Assembly (NCBI RefSeq): GCF_963966145.1 | Contig: NC_091050.1 | Span: forward strand, 13,082,001 to 13,146,000 | DNA length: 64,000 nucleotides | Source of the DNA: Tenebrio molitor | Taxonomy: Eukaryota > Arthropoda > Insecta > Coleoptera > Tenebrionidae | Reading direction: 5' to 3' | In this document: one piece after another, positions 22,650-33,076 of the stretch | How the letters are laid out: the number at the start of each line of letters is the position of its first letter | How positions within the stretch are numbered: position 1 is the first letter of the stretch | Notes under the pieces: generated by a model | What the model was told of the DNA's origin: nothing | The model's input: the letters and a program-made list of their open reading frames with translations, nothing else | Database searches by the model: none | Position numbers and translations under genes: made by a program

Positions 22650-25600
22650 TTACACGACGACTTTCATAAGTCCCGCTTGACTGTTAGTCCCTAAACTGGA
22701 GTCGTCCAGAGAGTCCAAGTCTAGAGCACTCTCGATCATCGTCGTGTCCTGCAGGAGCCTCAACCGACTCGCACTCAACAGACTGTTCTCCTTCTCCTGC
22801 AGCGTCATGTCGTTGTCTAGCTTGTCGTCCTTGCGCTTGTCCACGATGTGCGCCTCCCGCAGGACGACCGGGTCCAGGTGGAGGTCCTCGACCTCGCTCT
22901 TGGCCTCGGTGGCGTTCAAGTTGTTCGCGTAACTCTGCGACTTGGTGAGCGCCACCTGGCCGTGGGTGAGGATGTTGCTGTAGACCGGCGCTTGGTTCAG
23001 GCTTGTCTGCGAGGTGTACTGGCTCTCGGGCGAGTTCTGCAAAGCCGGGGCTATGGCCAGCGGCTGCTCGTTGCTCACCAAGTGAGTCACGCTGCCGGCG
23101 TTGCTGTCTGAAAGAACATACCGAATGGTGGGATCATTTCGTGGTGCGGGCGCTACATTGCGACTAAGGAACGAACTGAACTAAAGACGAAAGCTCTAAA
23201 AAGCAAAACAACTGATAACTGAGTGAAGCTGGAAGATGTGCAGCCGCATCACACTTTCAACCATGCACAAACCAAAACTTACCGAATTTTAATCAGAAAA
23301 CCTCCACCAACGCGTCTCGCATCGCAAGAACAAATCAATGCAACAATAAATAACATAACTTACAAACTAAATAACGGACACGAAATAAAACTCGAATCAA
23401 AAGCAACAATTATATAAAAGTTGTAAAAGATAAAAAAGCGGAAAACACATCACTTTCGTGTAGAAAATGTGAGCTCGTTCGAGTTTTGATTACACTTATT
23501 ACCATTGTTATGATACAAGGATTAAGTTACACCATTTTGTAAATACAAATTCAACGATTAATATAGCACTCTAATACAAAATATCTCTAAGATCTTAAGA
23601 CCTACTTGTAAAATCGCACTGAGGTTAATCACAAATGTCGTGGTTATAAAGATTATGATGTTAGATCTATCAATATTGGTATTAGTGGTGAGTGATGTTT
23701 CAAAATCACAACGGTTGTCGCAAATCTCGTTTGTCGCTCGAGGGAGCGGTCTCGAGGGTTGAAACGCTTCTAAGACACTCGTTGGTGTCTTTTTCTTCTT
23801 CATCTTTACAATTGTTTTGTCATTTGGACTTGTCAAGGTACTCCTCGTCTCGAAACGAGTGAAGAATCGGAACAACGGAAATTGAATTGAGCTTTCTTCA
23901 ACTCTTCTACCCGTTCGGATTTTTAAAACGTTAAAATTTAACAAGCAAATGTAATTAAGAAGAAAACAAAATTCGAATATGTAATTTGCGCTGTTCGGTG
24001 ATCGATAGAACGGGTGAGTGGCTAAAAAAGATTTAAAACTGTTTTTTGGCGGAACCATTGCGTGAAGTGTCAATTTTTGACAGATTTATTTACGTCACAA
24101 TACGATTGCCAATGTCACCGTGAAAAAATTCCCGGTAGAAAAAACAATTGATTTTTAAAACGACCGACTCTGATTAGATACGAGCTGTCAAAATTGACAT
24201 TTCCAAGTCATCAATCTTAATGGCACCATCACCGACGGAATCAAATCGGGACCGCTCATGCGAATCCTGAACCCCGCAATAAAACTTTTTCCCATTTCCC
24301 GTTTTTACCGTCGACTGGGCAATTTTTCCGACCGAATTTCCATACCGTGCATCACCCTCGCCGACCCTCGAGCCCCCGCCACCCTCTCCTAAATGCACTT
24401 AGTAAACACCGGACCCGCCGGCTACTCGAAACTCTCCTGGATGTACATCTGACTGAACTCGGGCGTCGGAAAGTTCTTAACTTTGGGCGTGAAATTGATA
24501 ACCTTGTCGCTCTTGACCCTGTTCATGCAGAACTCTTGGTCTTGGACGTGGACGTTCTCGTAGACGCAACTCCGCGGTCGCGGTTTCGGCGGCCGCGAGC
24601 CGAAGTTCGCGCCGTAGCGCTTCTCCGGAGGCGTGTACGGCCTCAGGGTCGGATAGTTGGCCCCTTCGGGGGAGGTCGGACGACCGGTCAGCGTCTTCAG
24701 CTGGGGGAGGGAGCGGCTGTTTTTGAACACCTCCAACGGGGGGTTGACGACCGGCTTGCGCGGCGGCGCGTAATCGTACGGGGGCAAGAGGGGAGCGTGG
24801 GAAGGTATGATTTTCTGGCTGGCACAGTTCTTGGACGGTATCATGTGTTGCGCGCGGTACAAATGCTTCTTTAATGGACTGTACATACCGGTTGTTTCGG
24901 TCGTTTGACGGTAGATGCCGGGCAGGTCGGTCGAGTTCATGGTCACCTGAGCGGGGCCGTTCTGAAACAAAACAAGAACGGAACGAATTGTCAATGTTCA
25001 GTCTGCCGTCCGCATCAAAAGGCTCTACCACCAACAATGCGGATTAACGAAATTGTTAACCGTGATTCTGAACCAAATGCGAATGTTTAATCTGCGGTCC
25101 GCATCAACAACTTTTATTACCCGTCACATGGATTAACAAAATTATTGCAAATCACACATTTTGACCATATGGTTACGTCCCCTAATCCCTCGAAAACAAT
25201 TCCGAGAATCTGCACGATATGGCGGATAACGACAGTTAAAAATAGTCACAATCATATTTCTACTGATCAAGATACCTGCACGGGGATTCCGTAATTCTTT
25301 AAGGGTTGATTTATTTCCGCGGGGGCGCACCTCGATATCTCAGCCCTGTAGTCGTCGGTGACGATTCCGCGTCTAAAAATTCGTACATTGATTAAAACGC
25401 CACTCTAGATTCACCCAGATAACCTGTCCAACAGAGATGGCGTTACTGGTCCGCACAGTATGTAGAAACAATTCAGACACACATTCCCTTGTGAATAGGG
25501 GTTCATGTTTTCTTGGCCGCGCTTACTCGCGAACGATCCCTTAATCTACAAAGAAAAACAAAAAAAACAGACAGGTGATTAGGAAACATTTGAGGATAGT

Positions 25601-26694
25601 TTTTGCTCACATCTTCGTTTGTTGTTTGATTACTGGTGGTAAGATACGTATGGAAGCCTGCTAGACCTAGGATGCTCCAGACGCTGAAAAAACAAATCGT
25701 CGCGACTATGACACTAGGGGGTGACTGTTTTACGGCGTCTAGAAAATGTCCGTCGGTCTTTGTTACTGTAAAAAATTGATTAGGTGTGGTAGCGGGAGTT
25801 AGAGGACTTACATAATATAAGATGAGCTATGGCACAAGCAAATATAAATACCGCCAAAAAAGCTAAAGAGACTATAAACATGTAGAAAAACCTATAATTT
25901 CGTCTACCGACGCAATTTCCGACCTGTAACCAGACTGATTAAAATCGTTGGGTTGGTGTGTGTCGGTACAGACCCAAGGGCAGTGGTGGTCAAACCTGTC
26001 CACGCAATTGTCGCAAAGGCTGCAATGCGAAGCTCTAGGCGGCCTGAATATTTTACAAGTAAAACAGTACTTCAGTTTGATGGTCTGACCCTTGACCAGG
26101 ACCTCTTTCGTGCGCGGAGGCGGCCGGTAAGTGGGGCTGTTGGCGGAGTTGGTCACTTCTGCAAAAACAAATTGTAATTTTTTTCGAACGCGGAGGATCG
26201 GCGCTACCGATTTGCTTCTCGACGTAGGCAGCTTCTTCTGGTGTTGCTCTTGGAATGATACCCGGATCGGAAAGGCTGGTGCGCAGCAAGGAAGACATGG
26301 TAAATATAAACAACAAGCCACCGATGATAGGAATCGCTATCGTTACGTTCGTCGCCAGGTAACTGCAGCTGAAAAAATGCGGTTAGACAGGGGCTTGGCT
26401 GAGGGTGGGTATTTACTCAAAGATAAAAAACAGCGCGCACGTTCCAGTGATTAAAAACACAGTCAGGAGAAACACGCCCCCGTTTGGGGCCGTCATCAGT
26501 CGACCATCACAGTAGAAGCGGTTGCGTCCGGCGAAGACTTCCCACTTTTTCGTGATCCTGTCCCTGGCCATTTCTGACATCGAATCTGTTCCTGGAACAG
26601 GGAGCTGTGTAAAGTCGCGGGCCCGTTGCCTGGACGTACCTTCCGAATGAATCGCGTTCAAATCCACCAACTGATACTCTAAATTCAATGTCAT
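22650..26694 (-). CDS. app: DHHC palmitoyltransferase, approximated/ZDHHC14-18 group
   Basis: Common exons (minus strand): 26640-26694, 26417-26591, 26208-26368, 25974-26158, 25812-25923, 25611-25765, 25424-25545, 25276-25372. They encode 354 residues: a KKWEVFAGRNRFYCDGRLM entry motif typical of ZDHHC9/14/18, four membrane segments, and the zinc-binding cysteine-rich domain with the catalytic DHHC at about 187-190 (CVDRFDHHCPWVGNCVGRRN). The enzyme transfers palmitate to protein cysteines at Golgi or plasma membrane; fly Approximated acts in Fat/Dachs signalling. Two C-termini are encoded. The long form of exon 9 (24422-24961) ends in its own stop (533 residues in all). A GTATGT donor inside it (exon 9 short, 24889-24961) joins in frame to a terminal exon 22650-23107 (530 residues, ending LMKVVV). 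The 171-codon frame at 23558-24073 lies in the intron or 3' UTR and is not convincing. The short intron after exon 1 is 48 nt. Confidence 0.88.
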
Positions 26695-27350
26695 AAATTC
26701 AAGAATTAACCGAACGAGACAGAATAAAATAAACCTACAAACTAAGCGGAGTCTTCTGACGGCTTTAACTCATTATTTTACGTGTAGTCCCTGTCATATT
26801 TACTACACAACACTAGGAAAAATGTCGAGTCGGGTTCACGAAACATTTTAGAACATTATTCGGTTTTATCTCACGGTTTACTTCAGAACAATCGGCGGAA
26901 AATGTAAAAAATTCACTCTAATCTAATCAAAATAGTTAGACATCTTCTGACAGCTGAGAAAACATCAAGGCCGACAGCGCAATCCCTACCAACCACAAAA
27001 CATACTCGGATGATTTATTTCGCACATTCATAAATAATAGAATCAATTGTGATTATTTTTTATCATTTGCGTAAGGTAAAGGTCCTAGAGGGAAAAAATC
27101 GTGTGAAAATAAACGCATAACATTCAATTTTTACGAGTGGTTTTTGTTGGTGCGGTTGACATACCGGTCAAGATCCATACGTTACGTCATTTGAAATTGT
27201 GTCATGGGAAAATTGTCGAGCTAAATAGGTAATAATAATAATTGCCACAACCGAGTCGGCAATCACGTCTTTTTTTATCAATGTAAATGCGTTACCGTTG
27301 ACCTTAGTCGCAAAAAAAGCAGAAACCCATTATGGAATTCTAACCTCAAA
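26695..27350. other. Divergent promoter interval, palmitoyltransferase and TMEM242
   Basis: The start codons of the two divergent genes are 656 bp apart. No clear TATA box or repeat was seen. 5' UTRs and possibly a shared promoter must lie here. Confidence 0.5.
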
Positions 27351-27895
27351 ATGGAACAAAACGTAAACATCGACAGCAAACCGCGCTACTCTCCCGAATT
27401 TAAATTGAAAGGTATTTATCAAAAAACGTCGCTGTCGTCGTCTCATTCTTTTTTCAAGCGGGAATTTTTCTCGGCGCCGTTGCCGGCATATCCGCGGTTG
27501 CGGGTTTTGGGGCCACCGTGGCTGCCGCCAAAAGACAAGATCCCAAGTACTTTGATAAGGGGATGGTAGGATCGAGACGAATCGGCGAGACTGGGGCGAG
27601 TTTGGCGCTGCGGGCTCTCGGTTGGGGCACTCTGTATGCAGTGACAGGTTGTGGTGTTTTGGTCTACAGCATCTGGAAGCTGTCAGGGGCTGAAAATGTG
27701 CGTTGATGATTATTAATTGTGCAATAATTACATTACAATGAGTGAATGTTTTAGTTTGAAGAATTTAGGTATAAGGTTGGCAGCATTTTGCCAAAAATCC
27801 CCAGAAATAACCCACCTCAGGGAAGGACAGAGTTCAGTGGTTTAAATGATTTGTTGGACTATTTGCAACACCAGAGAAGTGCCAAAGATAAGTAA
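27351..27895 (+). CDS. TMEM242: TMEM242 family mitochondrial membrane protein
   Basis: Three exons: 27351-27411, 27459-27697, 27755-27895, giving 146 residues, close to the family's roughly 140. Two hydrophobic segments are visible at about 22-43 (GIFLGAVAGISAVAGFGATV) and 71-93 (ALRALGWGTLYAVTGCGVLV). The family signature lies between and in them: a KxxPxxFxKG-like stretch (RQDPKYFDKGM) followed by GASLALRALGWGTLYA, which matches human TMEM242 SSLALRALGWGSLYA. In mammals TMEM242 is an inner-membrane assembly factor for the ATP synthase c-ring and complex I; the same role is inferred here. The 3' end converges on Spindly, with only 62 bp between the stop codons. Confidence 0.9.
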
Positions 27896-27919
27896 AATTT
27901 GTGTCTGCTTTTAATCATA

Positions 27920-27925
27920 TTTATT
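27920..27925 (-). terminator. Poly(A) signal of Spindly
   Basis: AATAAA on the minus strand, 33 nt past the Spindly stop codon and 25 bp beyond the TMEM242 stop on the other strand. The two transcripts therefore probably overlap at their 3' ends. Confidence 0.5.
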
Positions 27926-27957
27926 GTAGATAAAAATTATGTTTAATAATGTATTAT

Positions 27958-29541
27958 CTAAAAATATTGGACAGGTTTTATTACAAGCACTTTACCCCCT
28001 TTCCTCAACTTTCTCCTATCAGTAACATGAGACTCCACTGTACTTTGACAAAACTGCACTTTTTTCTCCAAGATACTATCATTTTCTTTATCTGTTTCTT
28101 CCAAATCCACAACATTTGTGTCTTCTGTTTTTGAACTCTTCACTATTGATTTTAACACTTTCACTTCTTCAACTGGTGCCTTCACTTCTTCAGTTAGTGA
28201 TTTTTCTCTTGTATTGGCAATTTCCATTTCCTGCATTTTCCCATTTAACTCGCTAATTTCGTTTTTCAGTCTCATAATCTCCAAATTGTACTTTCTGACC
28301 TCTCTGTTGGCTTCAGCCAAATCATATGAGAGGGAAGTACAGTTCACAGTTTTGGTCGCTAATTTTTGCCTGAAACCTTCAATTTCCGCGCTGAAATTCA
28401 ATTTTTAAAACTGCGCAAAATCAGTCACCCAAACTTACTTTTTTATGGCCAGCATGTTATCAAAAAATTTCATGGCTGGAATGGATGCACTCTCAGCACT
28501 TGATTTTTCATTTAGTTGTTTCTTGTAGCTCTCAATCAGTTCATTTAAAGTTTGGAATTGGCTTCTGAAAATGAAAAAATTATAAGTACATAATTAAAAA
28601 AAAATTTTACGATTTTACTTGTAAGTGTCAATGATCATATCTTCATCTCTTTTTTTCCCGTCGATTTCAGCCTCGCAACGTGCGATCAAAGAAATATTTT
28701 CATTGCGCAAAGTAGTTACCTGCTGCAAAAGAGCAACACGCTCGTGTTTCATTTCTAGATACTTTGTTTTCATTATGTTCATGTTTTGTTGAAGTTGTAA
28801 GCGCCTTAGGTAAGAAGAAATTAATATGTATTTTTAATCAAAAGATGCACAATACCTGTCATTTACTTCTGCAAATAGGGAATTACCTTGACTTTGATCA
28901 TCAAGTGGTTTACTCTTGATTGTATCTAATTCAGATTGTACACAAAAATAATCATCTCTGAGGCTTTGAATCAAATCATTGGCCTCTTCAAGCTCCTTCC
29001 TTTTGCACTCAAGAGTTTCTTTATAACTTTCCAGTTCTTCTTCCAGTCTTTTGCTTGTCTCTTGCAATACCAAATTTTGTTTTTCACATGATTCCAGAGA
29101 ATTTTCTAGCTGATCCACATGTTCAGACAAATTCAAAACTTCTTGTCTCAACTCAGAATTCTCACACATCAATTTTTCTTCTCCTGCTGAATCTCGTGCT
29201 CCCGCTATTTTTATAATATCTTCCATATCTCTCTTCAAGTTCTTTATTTCTTCATCTTTAGTTATCAACTCTTTTTCCAAATTACCAACACGTTCATCAT
29301 GTATGGTTTTCAAATTTGAAATGGTCTCTTCCAACGTGTGAATCTTGGTCTCCAGTATCCGTTTTTCCGTATCGGCTTGGCACTGCAACAATTTTATTTC
29401 CTCTTGATACTCTACCTCAATCGATTGGATCGATTTCATATTTCGCTTGCAGTCGTACAAAGCCTGATTTGCCAAATCTAGTTCGGCTTGTAGCAGCATA
29501 TATTTATGTTTAAGCCCGTCGTAATCTTCCATTTCGTTCAT
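27958..29541 (-). CDS. spindly: Spindly, kinetochore dynein adaptor
   Basis: Four exons: 28856-29541, 28619-28804, 28439-28564, 27958-28390, giving 476 residues. Nearly the whole protein is predicted coiled coil (long runs of Glu, Lys and Leu in heptads). The diagnostic feature is the Spindly motif GNSLFAEVNDR at about 219-229, which binds the dynactin pointed end. An N-terminal helix (about 18-35, AELDLANQALYDCKRN) may correspond to the CC1 box that contacts dynein light intermediate chain. Spindly recruits dynein-dynactin to kinetochores through the RZZ complex in mitosis. The C-terminus ends KPVQYF and lacks the CAAX farnesylation signal of vertebrate Spindly. The C-terminal tail (about 400-476) is charged and likely disordered. 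The protein is shorter than the fly (about 780) and human (605) proteins. Confidence 0.85.
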
Positions 29542-29717
29542 TTTTCCGCTTTTTTAAAAACCTTTAAAACCCAGTCGTTATTTTTTGAAAGTGACAAGCA
29601 CCCGAGCGCCATCTGGATCTTGTTTACTCCTGGTTTACACAGAACACAAACCTTGGTTTACTCGAATCAGCCAACCTGCCAAAATAAAAATCCCCAACAT
29701 TTAACGTTTAAAAATAC

Positions 29718-29723
29718 TTTATT
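29718..29723 (-). terminator. Poly(A) signal of DUS3L
   Basis: AATAAA on the minus strand only about 17 nt beyond the DUS3L stop codon. Confidence 0.55.
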
Positions 29724-29740
29724 TCTAATTACACGTTTGC

Positions 29741-31666
29741 TTATTTATACGAGTTCGCTTTGTGTTTTGGTAGGAACTGGAAGTTTTCAGGTACCGGCCC
29801 TAAAAGCATTTCGCTGATTTTGACCCAATCCGATGCCGAAGTGGACGCCATGAGCGTCTCAAGGTCATCTCTTCCTTTGTAAAACGGAGGTCTCTCGTTG
29901 ATTTTTTGAGGCGGCTGTTCCAACAAACCCACGGGAACGTATCTGTGTAAAAAGGACAACCACTCCAACATGAAACGCCTCGTGTTTTCCACCCCTTTGT
30001 TGTCAGAGCCCCAATGTTCCAACCCGTAATTCGCGTATTTCTTCAGAACATCAAATCGTTCAGAACTGCTGATGTCCCACAGTTTCTGTTCTTTGATTTC
30101 GGTGAATATCCACGGTTTGATCAACGCGCCTCGTCCTATCATTATTCCGGCCAGTTCTGGACAAGTCTCTCTCGCGATTTTGTAATCTTCGTAACTCAAG
30201 ACGTCGCCGTTTCCCAAAACCGGAAGAGGCGAAGCAGCTTGGCCAACTTGTCTGATGTAATCCCAATCGGCCGACCTTGTGTAGCGCTGCTCCCGAGACC
30301 TGCCGTGAATCGTGACCAGACTTGCGCCCCACTCTTTGAATTTCGGCGCCTGCAATTCAAACTTGACAAGAGATTCCAATTCAGTTTTAGATCTAATACC
30401 AAAACGTGTGCCAGTTTCTCGTTGTTGTACACACCAGTTCTGGTTTTCACCGTCATCGGTATGGTGAGAATCTGGCTGAGATTTTTGATGCAAGACTCTA
30501 AAACTCTTTGGCGCCGCAACAATCCACATCCTCCGCCCTCTTTGTAGACCAGCTCAATGGGACATCCCAGATTCAAGTCGATAAAATCGATGTCGGCCTC
30601 TTGTTGCAAAACTTGGCCACATCTGGTCAATAAATGAGGATTGTTGGCGCACAACTGCACCCCAAAGATGTTTTCAGTGGAGTGACGCTTTACCAGAGCC
30701 CACTCCTGGGGTGCTCCTTGCAGGAGAGACGAACACATCGCCATTTCGCCGCAAGTTACGTCGGCCCCGAACTCCTTGCATATCCTCCTGAAGGGCAAGT
30801 TCCCAACTGTTGTCAAAGGACTCAAAACCAACTTGTCCCTCCAGTCAATTTTCTTTTTCTCTCTCTGGATCAGCTTTATCAAGTCCTCGTCTGTAATAGC
30901 CCCGCTTGTTTTTGCATCTGTCTGAAACGTATTTTTACAAAAATTTGAAAATTTCCGCACACAAATAGTACTTTTTTATTTTGTTTGTCATTATATTTTA
31001 TGAGGGACTCTGCGAAGTCAAAATTATAGGTGCGCTTGCGCAGCGAAATTTGCAAGTCGTGGGTCAACTGGTTCTTGGTCTGTGAGCGCTCAACACTTTT
31101 CTCAAGGTTAACTTTATTACGCCCTTCTGGGGTTATGTGACTGGAGCCAAATCGACAAGCTAGACCTCTACTACACTTTCCAAAAGTTTCATAGTTGTAA
31201 CATGTTTCGCCTAAAACTCAAATTGTACAAATTTGTACAGAGATTTAGCACAAACTGACCTATATCTTGGGGTTTAATTTTCAAATATTCCTCAATGTCA
31301 TGCAAAAACTGACAATTTTTTCTTTCACATTTCGGTATTTCGTCGTCGATACCTAGATCGACTAACGTGTTGCAGAGCTCCGTTTCACGTGAACACCTGA
31401 ATGTGGGGCCCCGCGATTTGTTTTGACCGCGTAACTTTTTTTTCTGGCTTTTGGACAGTTTCTGTTTTTTCTCTGGCGGCGCTCCGTTTTCATCTTCCGT
31501 CAATTTAAGTTTGTCTTTTTCGGAAACACACTCCAAAGCGAGCTGCCGGGACTGTTCCGGCAACACAAATCTGGGAAAATCAATTGAGGTTATGTCACGT
31601 GGGGACAACAAATACGCAGTAATTCACTCACTCAGACTTTATTTTACAAATTCCGGCCTCACCCAT
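29741..31666 (-). CDS. DUS3L: tRNA-dihydrouridine(47) synthase, DUS3-like
   Basis: Five exons: 31632-31666, 31260-31570, 30972-31210, 30400-30921, 29741-30349, giving 571 residues (human about 650). The N-terminus has a basic KKQKLSKSQKKKLRGQNK stretch and two CCCH-type zinc-finger regions (ELCNTLV...CERKNCQFLHD and CYNYETFGKCSRGLACRFGS followed by His). The FMN-dependent TIM-barrel domain follows (LVLSPLTTVGNLPFRRICKE), with the active-site NLGCPIELVYKEGGGCGLL (catalytic Cys near residue 315). The C-terminal helical domain (HWDISSSER-like block, RRFMLEWLSFLHRYVPVGLL) ends FLPKHKANSYK, nearly as in human. The enzyme reduces U47 in the variable loop of tRNAs. It is in tandem with Spindly (199 bp from its stop to the Spindly start codon) and divergent from YKT6. 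Confidence 0.93.
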
Positions 31667-32147
31667 GTCTGATACAATTAGGATAAACAAAATTTCCGTG
31701 TTTGCCTTTAAGTATGATTAGTTTAAAAAAAATAGCCTATTTAAATTCGTGACAAGTAACAGATTGAACACTGTTGGCAACCCTGAATGGAAATCATAAT
31801 TTAAAGAGTAATGACTCATTACATCAATTTTATTAGTTAACAGCGATTAAAGTACAAATGAGGTCGATTACGCGTCATTAAAACGTTTTCTAAATGAATC
31901 TTTATTGCTGGTTTTTGCGGAACTTTCACAAGTTTGCTTCTATTGGCTGAAGTGATTGTCAACGTCGTCGTCAAAAAAAATCCCAATTGTCAGATTTGAT
32001 CGTTACGTGCCAGTGTTTATTAACAGATTATGTTTATTTAATTTGTTTTATGTGGCGAAGCTGCGTTAAAGTTGAACGATTCATATTTACGCCAACGTAA
32101 CATGATCGTAGCAGCTTACGTTTAGGTCGTCACAAATAATTTAAAAT
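31667..32147. other. Divergent promoter interval, DUS3L and YKT6
   Basis: 481 bp separate the two start codons, small enough for a shared bidirectional promoter. No TATA box or repeat was recognised. Confidence 0.5.
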
Positions 32148-32847
32148 ATGGTCAAGTTATACTGTATTAGTGTGCTGTACAAAGGCCCCACAAGTGCAAC
32201 ATGGTTGAAGTCAGCCTTTGACCTACAAAGTTTCAGTTTTTTCCAAAGGGGGTCAGTGGAAGAATTTATGACGTTCTTCTGCAAGACCATAGTTGAGAGA
32301 ACAATACCAGCCTCGAGACAGTCAGTCAAGGAAGGAGGTTTGAGATGTTTTGTTTGTTTATAATTTTTTGTTAAACTATGATTTGTAGAATATATGTGTC
32401 ATGTTTATGTCAGAGCAGATAACCTCGCAGGAGTGGTCATATCTGACCATGAGTACCCCACCAGGGTCTCACATACACTAATCACCAAAATCTTAGATGA
32501 ATTTAGTCAGAAAGTTCCAGCCGCAAACTGGCCCAGTCTCACAGAGAGAGATGTGGCCTTTCCACAATTAAATAGTTACTTAGCAAAATACCAAAATCCT
32601 AGGGAAGCTGATGCAATGACCAAAATCCAGGAGGATCTAGATGAGACTAAAATCATCCTAGTAATAACGCGACTAGTGTGTTGGATGATTAGTAAAACTC
32701 GTTTTTCAGCACCACGCCATCGAAAGTGTGCTTCAGAGAGGGGAAAAATTGGACGATTTGGTGTCAAAATCAGAGGGACTCAGTATACAGTCGAAAGCAT
32801 TCTATAAAACTGCCCGCAAAACTAACAGTTGTTGCACTTTCAGTTAA
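32148..32847 (+). CDS. Ykt6: YKT6 R-SNARE
   Basis: Three exons: 32148-32337, 32389-32660, 32710-32847, giving 199 residues (human 198). An N-terminal longin domain (about 1-130; MVKLYCISVLYKGP, then CHVYVRADNLAGVVISDHEY) is followed by the SNARE motif (about 138-195). The zero-layer arginine is R164 in VLQRGEKLDDLVSKSEGLS. The protein ends CCTFS: the last four residues CTFS form a CAAX box with serine at X, which favours farnesylation, and the preceding cysteine is the usual palmitoylation site. YKT6 drives fusion in ER-Golgi, endosomal and autophagosome-lysosome traffic. Without correct splicing the last intron reads through with a short altered C-terminus; that version lacks the SNARE end and is not real. 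Convergent with shuttle craft. Confidence 0.96.
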
Positions 32848-32958
32848 ATCAACATTCCTTATTTAACCCGGTGATGATTTTACAAAATGCTTAAACGCAA
32901 ATTTGGATGTTCATATATAAATATAATCAGTATATGTTGTTGAGTGTATATTTATGAC

Positions 32959-32992
32959 AATAAATGTAAAATATGTTATATGGAAAAATAAA
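32959..32992 (+). terminator. Two poly(A) signals of YKT6
   Basis: AATAAA occurs at 32959-32964 and 32987-32992, about 110 and 140 nt past the stop codon. The opposing shuttle craft signal (AATAAA on the minus strand, 33023-33028) lies 30 bp further, so the convergent transcripts nearly touch or overlap. Confidence 0.55.
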
Positions 32993-33076
32993 TGTATTGA
33001 GGCAATTTTATATGAAACCAATTTTATTAACCTTCAAAAATACTAGATAAACCATAATACAATTATAAAACGCACA

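Noticed and set aside
23558..24073. 171-codon minus-strand frame between the alternative last exons of the DHHC gene
   Set aside because: No domain or homology recognised, mixed composition, and no acceptor that would place it in phase; most likely intron or 3' UTR.
32641..32807. Read-through end of YKT6 exon 2 giving an altered C-terminus
   Set aside because: A GTAATA...TTTTTCAG intron at 32,661-32,709 restores the full SNARE motif and the prenylated tail, so the read-through is an artefact of not splicing.
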